NCBI GenBank assembly: GCA_008477525.1
Contig: SPDT01000010.1
Span: forward strand, 1,240,001 to 1,304,000
DNA from: Hypomyces perniciosus
Lineage: Eukaryota; Ascomycota; Sordariomycetes; Hypocreales; Hypocreaceae
Reading direction: 5' to 3'
DNA: 64,000 nt
This document shows positions 42,832 through 54,999 of this stretch, in pieces; the stretch's first letter is position 1; each line of letters starts with the position of its first letter. Made by a program: the position numbers and the translations under genes. The notes beneath the pieces were generated by a model. That model had not been told where the DNA came from and searched no databases. It saw nothing but the letters and a program-made list of their open reading frames with translations.

Positions 42832-45100
42832 CTTGAACATCAAGAACGAAGTTGCGGCTTGGATTCAAATACACAACTTCAGCTTCTATGATTCCATCTT
42901 CAAGCTAGCGGCAGCTAGTTGTGCATGCGATGTCGAAAGCTTGAAGGCCTAACGTCACGTCTCTGTATGTATTGATGCCACGTTATTGATAAGGTAGCTT
43001 GCCGATGACGCCAGAGTGCGGAAGAAACTGCACGTGATTGGATGGCTGAACTGGGGTGCCGGAGTTTAGCCGCTTCGTCTCCATCTCCAATCAAATGGGT
43101 AATAATTCTATTAACCCAGCGACTTGCAGACTGCCTATTTGGTACATAGTGATGATGTTCGGATCTCTCTCCAACAACCATACATCTACGAAGTACTTCG
43201 TAGCTCTTCTCTATAGCTCTAACATAGTTCTTGGTCTCCTTGGGTTTCAAGTGCCACCTCAAGACCCAGCACACGCCTACCCTGCAGCTCCAGCAGATGA
43301 TGTTGCTGATACGATACTGCTACGAGTACGATGTACTAGCTCAGATCGCATAACAGATCGGGCATGTTCAACATTCAGATGTCTTGGAAATAGTACAGAA
43401 TACGGAGTGGCGCACGCACTTGTGCAGGTCTCATTGCCGTGATCCCTGGCGCCAAGCGCTCATTCGCCGCTGTTGAATATAAGACAATTTCTAAAAATAC
43501 GAGTACTACTAATACTATGTATGTTGAGATCCCCACAGTCATTCATAGCATTCCTGTCTTCCGCAATCACTCGGTGTAAGAGTCAATCCTCGTTCCTTCA
43601 CATCGTCTTCATCGGTCCGTTACGTGCCCAACGATGCATCGGGGTGGCGAATCCAGTGCAGGAGAGACGTTCAGAGCCACCAATCCAGGCATCGACTTTG
43701 CCGCCAAGACACACTCAACTGCCACCGTGTGTATGCTGTCCTACCCGCACCGAAATCCGTCCCCGTAGACATCCCCGAAAGGGTTGCACAATATGGCAGA
43801 AGGCTACGCCGATGTGAAGACTGCAGCTTCATCCTGTAGGTTCAGGGGGTATCCTGCCCCATAAACCAAATGCATGCGTTCGTAATGCCAAACCGACAAA
43901 CCCGTGAGAAAAGAGGTAGGACGTCTTCATACGTAACCAAAATTCATTCCGTGCTCCATCCATGATGATACCTGCTCACCCCATGGTCCAGAATTGTCGT
44001 CTCACACCCTCCAGAAACACAAATGCTTGCATGGACCCTCCATACACGATGACTCGGTGAGAACGGTCTCCAATGGCTGCCTGGATGGCAGTGTCCACAA
44101 GAGTTACGAACTCGGAAATCTATCAATAAACGCTTAGTAGTGTTATGGAGTAGCATTTTCGAAAATCCAGATGCCCAGACTCCGGTTACCGTCAACATTT
44201 CGGCGAAACGGAGATTCCGACGACAAGATCGATAGTTTTCAAGTGGAGCTATGGGGTACCATAGTGGCCAAAGCACTCTCACTAATACACAAACTCCCAG
44301 AACAATTTGCTATGAGGAGTTGATGCACTACAACACTGTAGGTACGATCCGAAAGCGGATCCGTTGCACGAAATGTGCCAAGTATTGTTAGTAGTGGGTT
44401 GATCAGTGAATAGTGCCCAGCAGTATCTTGTATGCCTCGTGGCATCCCAGATCCCATCGGCAGACTGCTACCATTCAGGGAAGTGATTGCGGAAGAATTT
44501 CCGTGATTAAGCGAAAGCGTAGATAACGGATGAGCCGGTACAGGGCTTGCCCCTGGCGCGCGTCGCCCAGCCAGTGAGATACCCGCACATTGCATGTGCC
44601 CGTCGGACACACATCGGCCTTGACTGGATATGGCCAATTTGCCCATCAGAGCACCCAGGAGGGTGGGAAACGGATGGATATCTGGTAACTGTGATGTTGA
44701 AGGCCAACAACCCTTTAGCGTTTGGCCATATCCGTGCATACTTGAGGTGGTGACGTGACTCCGTTGGGGGCTGTATGACATAACCTAGAAAACGGGAGCC
44801 CAGTTGCGATAGGCCGATGAGCAAGGCCATATGAGCAAAACGCCCATTTCCCCGATTTAATAATTATGTATATCTCCGGCGCCAAGTCCGGCGCTGATTA
44901 AGCAGCATCGAAACTCCGTCATATTAGCATCAAGAAAGCAGAATCTGCGGTCCGTAAGCAAAGCAAAGACCCGCCTCTCATCAGAATGGAATGGAGGGGC
45001 GGCCGCATAGTAGTAAACAATAATTCAAAACACTTCCTGTTCGAGACGAGAGACGGTGTCTTGCAGTCGTCATGTTTAAGGGTGGGAAAAACGCCCAACT
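42832..45100. promoter_or_regulatory. Gene-poor region, part 1: hrd1 upstream region
   Basis: The hrd1 promoter must lie at the left end. A perfect 18-bp palindrome of the TACGAAGTA family is at 43186-43203. The open minus-strand frame at 44239-44781 (180 codons) has no recognisable domain and no obvious splice partners, so I do not call a gene. Confidence 0.5.
43186..43203. repeat. Perfect 18-bp palindrome CTACGAAGTACTTCGTAG
   Basis: Identical to the inner 18 bp of the palindrome at 31286-31305, 12 kb away. Both are intergenic, and their flanks do not match. Confidence 0.95.
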
Positions 45101-48100
45101 GTGGGGGCGAGGATGCATGTTGCAGGGCAAAGACTTGGAGATGGATGCATCATGGATAATGGGGTTGAGTGGAGGAGGTGGGAGAGTGAGAAGAGCAATC
45201 GGCCAGCAAGGAGAGGCATCTGCTTAGGTAAGTGTCTGTTCTCTGTTCTCCTGCGGGTTAGGAGCACAAACATCCATTTCTGTCGGGTACCTCGTGACAG
45301 GCGGCAGATGGCGGCGGCCATCTTGTCACTTCTGCAAGGGGACAACCAAGAAGGCAAATGCCCAGAGAAGCACTGTGAGTTGGGTGGTGTCATTGGCCAG
45401 ACACGGTCGACCCTTGACCTGCTGAAGATGGCACAAAACACGCAGATGCGGCGGCATGTCCATCGCTTGTGCACCAACCGCCGTGCATGTGTGGTGTGCA
45501 GTGAAATACGCGGTCCACTGTACCTATGCAGATGTATGTATGTCTCAACATGAGGTTATGTGCACCAATTTCAGTGGTCGCATCGATATTGTGCATATGC
45601 ATGTCTTGGTAATGTATGTATATTGATGTGGTGTGGGCGTGGATTAACAGTGCTCGGTACGAAGTAGTAGTACAGAGGACAGAGAACTCCCCGAATGCCG
45701 CCTCTTCATTACTATACTGTACGAGGCAGTAGTGCCTTGTACGTATGTCTGTCTGTCTGCATTAATAGCGTGTGAACAAAGTACTCTGTACAATAAACCA
45801 AAAAAAAAAAAAAAAAACGAATAAAAGAGATCAATCATTTCGGGCCTCATCGTCAGCGTCATCCAGTACTCGTAACCCCAGAGCCCAGAGCCCAGAGCAC
45901 AGAGAGGCCTAGGCCAAGCGGTCGCCCCGGCCGTCTTTGGTTGGCCATGGTCATGGTCATGGAGTTGCATCATTCGATAGGCCAACCCAATCGTACGAGT
46001 GCTTCACATACAACACACCACAACACCATTGCATCCACCGGAGACAAGACTCTCGCTGAATGGTCCGTTTAGCGACGTCTCCGGCCGCCTAGGTATGATG
46101 GCTCAATAACTCCCGGAACCATCGAGGCCCTGGATGCAACCCTACCTACAATGGCATCGTGGAATGGTCCTCATCATCATTGCCGTTGCGCTCGATCCGT
46201 GTCCGCCAAGCGGTGACAGTCGCGGATTCCCACCAGATCAAGACAAGTCTCTGAGCACTATTGCCCTCAATAATCGTAAGCGGAAGCGAGAATTTACGGG
46301 CGGACACGAAGGGCAAAAATAAAGAGAGAGATACGAGTATACTACCCGCGAACCTCGGCGTCTATCAATTCCGGACGAGGGGTGCCTCACCTCGTTAGCC
46401 CCGTCAACGCGAACACGTGGCCCGGTTTATCCATCATATTGAGGTCGAACATCTCACCCCTCCCCCTCGCGAGGAAACAAGGGTTGACTGCCTTTGGATA
46501 GTTCACGATAGTACGGAGTGTTAACGAATACTCGTAATTCCGGTAAGTCCATATTGGCGACCTCGCTCTGTCTATGGCAAGGGTTTGTAAGGAAAAGCCA
46601 AGTGAAGAGCCAAACCGGCACAAGGTTTTCCACCATCCGCTGTCTCGGGACTCAACGGCTCTCGCGGTGATCAGTGAATGGATGAATCATTTGCAAGCCC
46701 TCGTCAAGAGGCTGGCAGAAACAAACAATTCGCGCCCCCTTTTCTGCGCCTGCAGTTGACTCAAATTTGGGCTTGCTCTTTGTGCCCAAAGGCTTGAAAC
46801 CAATTCGTCTGCCCTACGGGGCTATTTTAGATGGCATTTTGCATCTAGACAATTTGGAGCTCCGAGCCAAGCAATAAGGTCGCCGACCTTGAACGCCACT
46901 ATAACGCCACATCCCCGGGAGACGATTGAGGGTTTAAGCGCCATGTGCTTGAGCCATTCCGGGTGGAGGACCCGAACTCTGTGTGGTGGGCCTGTGCCAC
47001 CCCAGTCGAGAAGACCCGTTCTCAGATTCCAACACAGGATTGCCTACCTAGTCTTTTTGAGGTACTGCTGGCCCCCAAGATCAAAGAGCTGTGAAAGAGG
47101 TGAATACACTTTGAAACCGCTAAGTCAGAAGCTTACGGTTGAAACTGCCTGAGATATCTCCTGGCATCTGCCGTTGTGGACGCAAACGGAAGAGGCTAGA
47201 GATCGGCTGTTGTCTGTCTACGTGAAGCCTTCCTCCCCGGGCCGTTGTTGGAACCGTTGTGGTCCGTCCACCTACAGAGTGAGACCACATCGCAGTCAAG
47301 ACTCTACTCCCTCCGTACATATTACTGTACTTCGTGGATACGGTTACATTCGGTCAGCCACCTTGACATCGGTGAGCTGGTGTCAAGGGTACCCGGGCCC
47401 TGGGGAGTCAATGACAACACGACTGTGACGAATGTGAGCATCATTCGCATGTTGCCTGCACTATCGCATTCTTGATAAATGCACTCCACGCCTAATGGTG
47501 AGGCGCAGCATTGACCATGTCAACAATTCTCAATCACTACCGTGAGCTTATCCAAGTGAGACAATTGCAAAGCCAGACCCAAGATTCCGGCTCTTTACAA
47601 GCCCTACGAGTACGAAGCCAAAGCCGTCCGGTTGGGACAGCGCCACCACCTTTGGTCTGGTGGCAGGCCTCCACCAAGGCTCTAAATTTTTCTCAGGATT
47701 GGTCTGGAACTACTATGTCCTTGCCGAGATATTCTAGGATCCCGGCATGATACTAGATACTATTGCCTTGAAATGCCTCCTATGGTGTGAAAACGATGAG
47801 TGAAAAAAGAAGGCGCAGATAGCGCCCCAGCTAACAACAAGACAGCCATACCATGGCTTTGCTTTTGGAGTCATACGGGTACGGTATATGCCGCAATTTG
47901 ATGGGTTGTCGTCACCATGTACTTGGTATCGTCTCCTGATTTACATGCGTACAGCTGTCTATGTAGATTATAGCAGTGAGGGGGGCGTGATGCCGCTTTC
48001 CTGAGCCCTACGCCTGAGTTTTACGAGTACATCTCCGGAAGGCGATAGGATCTACAAAAAGTCGCCGATGTGTTGTCGATTTCCCTGGCGGAAGTATCCG

Positions 48101-50000
48101 TGCTAGGATTTAATCCCCGGGACTTGGGCAATTGTCCACATGGCATGGGTTAGAATTAGGTAAAATAGGAGTGGCAGCAACTCCATGATTTGCCAACACC
48201 TTCAGAACACAAGTCTGTAATGTATGCACACACACACACACAGACCAGCAGTTGATCCTGATGGGGCGTGTCTCTCACCACCAGGGGGCAGGAATTGCAA
48301 CATGATCAATAAGAAGCTTTTTGCTTTTTGCTTCCAATGGTCTCGCCCCCAAACGAATCGGCTCGTTACTTGCCGGCTAGTGGCGCTGGAACGGTTTGGG
48401 CGATGCGCAACGGTTGATGAGAACGTGTAAGGGTAAAAAGCAAAAATAATAAATCCCGAAATGGTCCAGTCCTGGAGCTCTCGAGCCTGTGACGGGCCAG
48501 TGCTGCGCCAAGAGGGGGTGCTGTCACTTGAGGTTCCAGCCCAGCGGCGCGGGATGTGACGAGGCCATTCCGTAGCGTGGGTTTAGGCTCGTTTGAGGAC
48601 AGCCTTGTGGAGAAGACAAGAAATACGGAGGAGCCAATCAGAGGTTTGGACGTTTGAAAACTGTTAGATCATCTTAGTCAATCACAATCATATTACTACT
48701 AATAGTAGTTACTATCCAATGGGGCGATTAGGCCCATCAAGTAATGTCAAGTTGTGATTGCACATTCGAGCATATCGGTAGGTGTAGCATTTTTCTTCCA
48801 ATAGACCACATAGTTTCGGCTATTGAATGTATGGCGTCAAGTCACCGCGAGGCGGCATGGTTGTGGGTGGTCGATCGAGATACCATGTACATACATACTT
48901 TCGCTTGATTTACTCGTATGTACAGACATGCACGCACTAGTTGGCGATCACGATCTGAGCGTGGCGACATGCACAAATGCAAATTATTAAATTAAATTTA
49001 GATTACGATTGTGGTGTTGAATAAAAGGTCATCACAATTGCCTTATTCCGGCCTGGACTCGGTAGCTGTGCACGCATGGGTCGACTCTCAGCTGAATCAA
49101 CCTTTTTTGCTACTCCTTTATCCCCATTTACAAGTCTTTCTGTTTCATGCCCAGGCTGAAAATACCCTGGCAAGAGATCCAGTCGAGATGCATCTCACCG
49201 TGGTTTCTCTGCTGGGCCAACCTTGTGCTTCGTACGTACGAGTATGCACGTACATCCGTATGCGCGCGCGGGATATATCTTTAGATCGATGGTTTCGGAC
49301 GGCACGGAACACCGAGTGTCGCGATGAACCGTAGCTTCGGGTTCCCGATAATTCGGGCTATCGGCGACCTAGGGCGTGTATGGTGTGACGCCACAAAAGC
49401 CAAACAAGCCACACCCTGTGTTGCTGGTTCATTCCCCCAGCCGGCGCCACAATCTGCCCACACCCCTCTTCACTTTCACTGCCCCTCCCCCATGTCTCTC
49501 TCACCCACATCCCAGACTGGGAAGAGATAGGCCTCTGATTCATCCAAGGCTTGCGCCGGCTCCGCGACGTGGCTTGATGGGGAGGTTTCCTCTCCTGCGG
49601 CACGACGTCCTTTAATCTAAAAGCTCTATTCGCGAGCAACAGACTCCATTCATGCATAAATCTGAATGAAGACGAATGCGGAAGAGAGAGTAAGGTGATG
49701 GAAAGCTGGGGGTCAAAAACTGGGTGGTATGTGGGGTGTTATGCCCAGCTCGCCCACATCTGATCTACAGGCCATAGAGCTACTCCATCGTTTTCCAGCC
49801 AATGTTCTTCATTTTCTCGGCACCAAGACGAAAGCGCAAATACGCTGATCATCCACAGGAGAGGAGGCTGCTTGGGGGCCAGACTAACAGCGGGAAGCAT
49901 TTCCCCCTTCGTGCTCCGGAGACCAAAAAAATAATACTGCTATTATTACTCTGTGGAATCGTCTGCACAGCGGGGACAACACCACCTCGCAGACCTCCAG
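45101..50000. other. Gene-poor region, part 2
   Basis: No frame in this 4.9 kb shows family-like sequence, and the longest (150 codons at 45101-45553) has no recognisable features. Visible elements are a TACGAAGTAGTAGTAC block at 45657-45672, an A18 run at 45800-45817, a CA repeat at 48227-48241 and a CT-rich tract at about 49440-49510. Base composition looks mixed rather than AT-rich. Confidence 0.5.
45800..45817 (+). repeat. A18 homopolymer run
   Basis: A continuous run of about 18 A bases following AATAAACC. It could be a retroposed poly(A) tail or simple slippage, but no gene-like sequence precedes it. Confidence 0.8.
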
Positions 50001-50173
50001 CTGCGTTTTCGCCGACAAGGCTCATTTAGCGACCTCAATTTGTATCATCCCATCTACGACGTCCCAAGTACCGCGCCAATAGCTAGATGTTTTCTCAGCA
50101 CCAAATATTGACCTCCCCCACCACTCCCAACCAGACCTTCACGCCACTCCGCCACGCACATCTCTTCTTGCTT

Positions 50174-50263
50174 GTAAGTCGTCATTCTCCAGTCAAAGAC
50201 AAGTTGTTTTGGGTCAACAGCCCCCAGATGCTAACCAACTGGCGCGCGACTCAACTGTCGGAG
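50174..50263 (+). other. Splice-like signal set (possible noncoding or leader intron)
   Basis: A CT-rich tract (about 50110-50172) is followed by a strong donor GTAAGT at 50174, a perfect branch-like CTAAC at 50231-50235 and an AG at 50262-50263. Together they would make a 90-nt intron. No coding frame is associated, so it could belong to a noncoding RNA or a distal leader exon. Confidence 0.25.
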
Positions 50264-53200
50264 TGAAACATAACCATTGGCAACGCCCCCAAGTTCTTTG
50301 GCAGCGGCACAGTTCGACATACCACGTTTTTCCCCCCTTGTGAAACAAAAGGATCAGGATCCGACGGGCACGTCAACTTTGAATCATCATAGCGCGGGAG
50401 GGTGTGCTGTTCGCTGTTGAAAGATGGCTGCGCAAATACATCCCCAGAACGGCCATCGTCACAACATCAACAGACCGCGATGTTCAAGATGGAACGAGGG
50501 CCGGCATGTGGGCGTAGGTGGCCCGTGACTCCGCGAGCCATCGGAGATCAAGGCACATCAGAGTTTCGGGGCCTTGATCTACAATTCTACCAACACTAGG
50601 CCATTTAGTGGCAATCTATTTTTACGACTTCGTGAAAGGCAGCGACTACGCCTTTCTCTCTTTCTGGACAATACACTTGTGTACGAGGCGTATCGTGCAG
50701 AGACATCTGTGTACGAAGCACGAAGTAGTCTCGTTTTCCTTTGCCCAATGGAAGATGCTGCCCTTGACATAGGGCAGGCAGGCAGTGCTAGGTTGTAAAT
50801 GTGTTGCTATCTTGCTGTCCAACATGGATGAGCATGCAAGGGAAAACGTACCTAATACGGAGTACTAGTAGCACTGACTGTACGGAGTTGTATGTACGTA
50901 CTACTCGTAGTGCGCGTCTGTCTGCACGCCATGCATTTCGTGCTTCAGGTAAAGCTAAAATAAACTCAGGGAAGGTGGACTCCCATACCCGCCGGAGAAT
51001 GCCTTGGCGTCCAAGCCAACCGCGTGGAGAAAAGCGCGATGTTGCTGCACTCCCCAGATTGGGGTCTTAGATGGTACGTACTGACTGGGTCGGGGATCCA
51101 TTATTGACTAACCAGTTCTGGCAAAATTAGGCGAGAGGACATCTGACCATACCGTAGGAACGCCGTGTGATTGGGCACAGGTGCTGAAGGGAGGGCACGT
51201 ACCATTTGGCTCCTGCCGTTTGACGTCCGTCGGTGGAGAATGTGGATACGTATGGAGTAGGGACGTACCCTTTTCTCAACTTGTTGCAAGGCAAGCGCGA
51301 CGAATACGATGAGGGCTCCACTTCTAGCCAGGCTGGGGGTTCAAGAAAATATGAATCCCAAAGCTAACTACACAGCGCCAAACGAGATACAGTTTAGTGC
51401 GCGATAAATATGGACAATAACCCCTGGCAATTATATCTCTGTACAGCATAGACTAAAGGAAAATAAATTACTACCCAAAACGTGGTATGGTTGCGAATGC
51501 AATCGTGATCCGCCCTGGGTACCCAGCCTTATTAAGCAAGATCTATGACCCCTGAAGATAGCCTTGGGCATAATTGTTGAAAGTTACGGAGTACACACTA
51601 TGGTTTAAGAGAGAAAGGGCAAAAAAAAAAAGGGGGCAAGGCCTCAAGTGGTAATAACGATGATGAGCATGAATGATGCATGGATAGATAGCAAGGCACA
51701 CCCAACATACATACAATGCGGGCGGCATATGCGTGCCTCAATACCGGGTTACATACTTTGTACAATACGGGCACACAAAGACTCTATACCAAGAATGTCC
51801 GATAGTTCAATATTCATGCAAGGACCCGTCTGCTTGCACAGTGAGGCGAGCCACAACGATAGTATCACATGGCCCTCGAGACATCACATACTCGTACCTA
51901 TGCAGTAATAGTAATGCTTATCTCGCGTCGACTCGCCATTTGGGAATAAGCGACGATAGCCATACAAGAGCAGACGGTGATCAAAGACAGGGCTGGCTAG
52001 TCACCCGGGGGCCGGTGTGGCGCGCCCGTCACGTTTCGGCCTGCTCGGTCTAAAAGACACCCTTATTACTTGAATAAAACCTCCTAACGAGGAGAGACAT
52101 CGTAGCCAATCAAGCATGGTCTCCCGGCATGATGGAATGAAGATGCCGTCATCCATGGCCAGTTGTACTCGTAGGCGGAACTACGGCAATGCGGATACAT
52201 GGTAAAAAAGTAAGTGTGTGCCATGAATTATGTAACGACATGTTGATGAAACGGTCGTGGAGATTGCTCAACTGAAGGATACAGCTTTGGTGTGTGTTCG
52301 AGACGCACAGAGGAAAAGATATTCTCTACGATGCTGCCACGTAATAGACGAGGGCTTCATTGGGGGTTTCTGACGGGACATTCCGTGTAGAAGATGGTAT
52401 CTCCAATACCCCGTGCTCTCAATCAAAGGTTGTTGATGAGGCTCTGCTGGAGGAGTCTTTGCCTGTTTGGGGTCACGGCAGTCCAATGAGGCCGGACTTC
52501 GGCGACCATCCAGTTCCGACCGGAAGGATTCGCCGGTGTAGTAGTCTCATAGACGAGGATGAATCGCACTGATTACCGCATTGGATCGATAGGTGAGCCC
52601 GCGTAGATGGACTGCAGAGCATGGAGGACGCCCAGAGCAAGAGAGGAGGGCAAGGGCAACGAGTGACAGACCAGGGCACGGCCTCGTGGGAAGAGATTGC
52701 AGGTGGAGCGCGAAGAGACCAGGGCCCTGGAAAGATTGGCGTGCCGGAAAGGTGGGCGCAATCTGCCCTGTGCGGGATTGGAGATGGACGTCAGGGATTC
52801 GGGAGAGAAAATAAAGGGGAGGGATGAGGAGTGTGGATATCACGTCTCCCCATCCCACCCGATCCAGACCAGGCTCACCCCTGCTAGCATCACACACTCT
52901 CCTCCTCCTGCTCATCTTGATCCTGACCAAGATTGGTAAGCTAAGGTCCCAAGAGATGCTGCTTTGGGCCTGTGCTCAGCCCTACAGCAGCCCGCGCCCA
53001 AGTTCATCTGGCGGCAAGGGAAGCCTACCCTACAGCAGAGCCTCAGCCGCATCCTGAATAGGGTTTTCCTTAGGCGCCTCGTCCAAACGCTTTTGAACTG
53101 CCGGGTATGAAAGATTTCGATGGTGTACAGACTATTGCGGGCGTCATGATGAGTCTAGGCAAGCCGATAGCAACAGAGTTGAGTGTGTTGGCATTTTCAT

Positions 53201-54683
53201 TTCATCATGTGTGTGAGTGAGGGATGAGGTGACATGTTGGTCGTAACCCTATCTAGATCCCTGGCCCCTGAACTAACCCGCCATCTGATTCGACAAGTGA
53301 AGATGAGAGTCAACAAGGAACGTCTGGCAGCAGGTCGTGGCCAGAACGTTGGGTCGGGTTGACGATCATCCATGGCAGTGGCACACCCTTTTTAGAGGAT
53401 AGTTTGCGCTTATTCCTGCTCATCCTTCGCTCAACTTACAAGTAGCACATACGAAGTACATGCGACGCACATTACATCGGTTACGCAGCGAGAGGGGAAC
53501 ACAAAGTTTCTTTACATGCTTACAGGAACTGAAGAGGGAACTACCCCGTCCTCCGTGGTATCAACGATTGCTTTTGTGCAGGTTTGTCATTCCTCGCTTA
53601 CCCACATGTCGAGAGGCATGTTTGCTTTTGTACAGAGTCCGTATTACGAATTCGCATGACGCACTCTATGACGGAGACAATTCCACGACGTGGACGATAA
53701 CACATCGAGGCTTAGAAAAGAAAACAGCCCCCAAGATGACCTTGTGACGCATCGGCCCGCATGGGATGCCTAGATAGGGATGCCTAGATAGGAATGCGAG
53801 GTTTGAGTCAACGAGGCGCTAAAGGGTGAAGGACTTGCACGTAAACGCCCTGCCGCCACGTAGTACCACAATTGGGAGAAGATGTGGTGGGATATACGGA
53901 GTAGTCCTGCGTAGGCGGTAGTATTATCAAAGCACGTACGAAGTGCTTGGTAAGATGGATGGAATGGAATCACAGGCCAGTCAGCAAGTTGTGAGAGGAG
54001 GATTCTAAAACCCTTGGCCCCCAGGTCCAGCCCTCGACATGACCTTCTCACGCCTCATTCAAAAACGTGGGATGTAATTACTTCTCTCACAAACGAGCAT
54101 TGTCTCTCCCACACGAGGGGGCACAAGCCCAACCCAAGTTTTTTTTTTTTACCTTTCTTTTTTTCCTTTTGTTCCCACCGTCCTGGGACGTGGATGTGGT
54201 AAGCCTGGAATTTCGTAGGGCTGAGCACATACCACCAATCCGCGTCTCACGCTGATACAACAGGCCCCAAGACAGACGCCGCCAAATGAAAAAAAAAGGG
54301 GGGGGGGAGCTGTTCCAAAGCAATGCATGGGCAGCGCTACTGGCGCTTGAGAGATCAAATTGGGCGACTTGCAGGCCGCCAAAAAGTGCTCATTTGTTTG
54401 GACCAAGGTAGACGGAATTCCGGAACTTCCCATTTTATGGCGCGCGAACGATGGATCCTTCATCGACACTTGAATGCTTTCGTAACATTGGAGATCGGTT
54501 GGCATAGGTATTATTAGTATGCCATTAGCAAGGGATAGGCTTTCACTGGCATTAGTCAGAGGACCGTGCCGCTACTAGCCTATCACCACGCTGGTGAGAC
54601 TGGCCGCCCGTTATGAGTGCCGTAATTGTACGGAGTACGAACATGCATGCCTCACCATGGAAAGGGGATTAGAGACTCAACAA

Positions 54684-54716
<33 letters not shown>
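54684..54716. repeat. (TAG)11 microsatellite
   Basis: Eleven tandem TAG units on the plus strand. A second, broken (TAG)n array lies at 55963-55991. Confidence 0.95.
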
Positions 54717-54999
54717 CAGAATTGATTCTACTCGCGAGACAGAAAGCGCTGTACCGTGTGTTCTGGAATTATTTTCTTGGGGTCTGGTGAACCCACGCGA
54801 TGGGCTGAGGAGCTGACAGGAGAAACATGATATGCCAAAAACAGCATATGAGCCGTACAATGTCTCTCCCTCTTTCACCGGGGTAACAGAGCCTGGTGTT
54901 CATCGCTTGTCTCGCGTTTGATTCCTCTCCCGAGGACACAAATAGAGCCCCCGTCGCTTATGAGGGCGACCGACAGGGGGTGTGGAGGGTGACATCGAT

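Larger units (their letters stand above)
50001..54999. other. Gene-poor region, part 3
   Basis: No supported coding sequence. Features are a CT-rich tract followed by splice-like signals at 50100-50263, TACGGAGTA-family elements at about 50852-50866, 50880-50918, 51583-51596, 53448-53462, 53893-53905, 53934-53950 and 54627-54640, a duplicated GGGATGCCTAGATAG at 53763-53794, and a (TAG)n microsatellite at 54684-54716. Confidence 0.5.
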
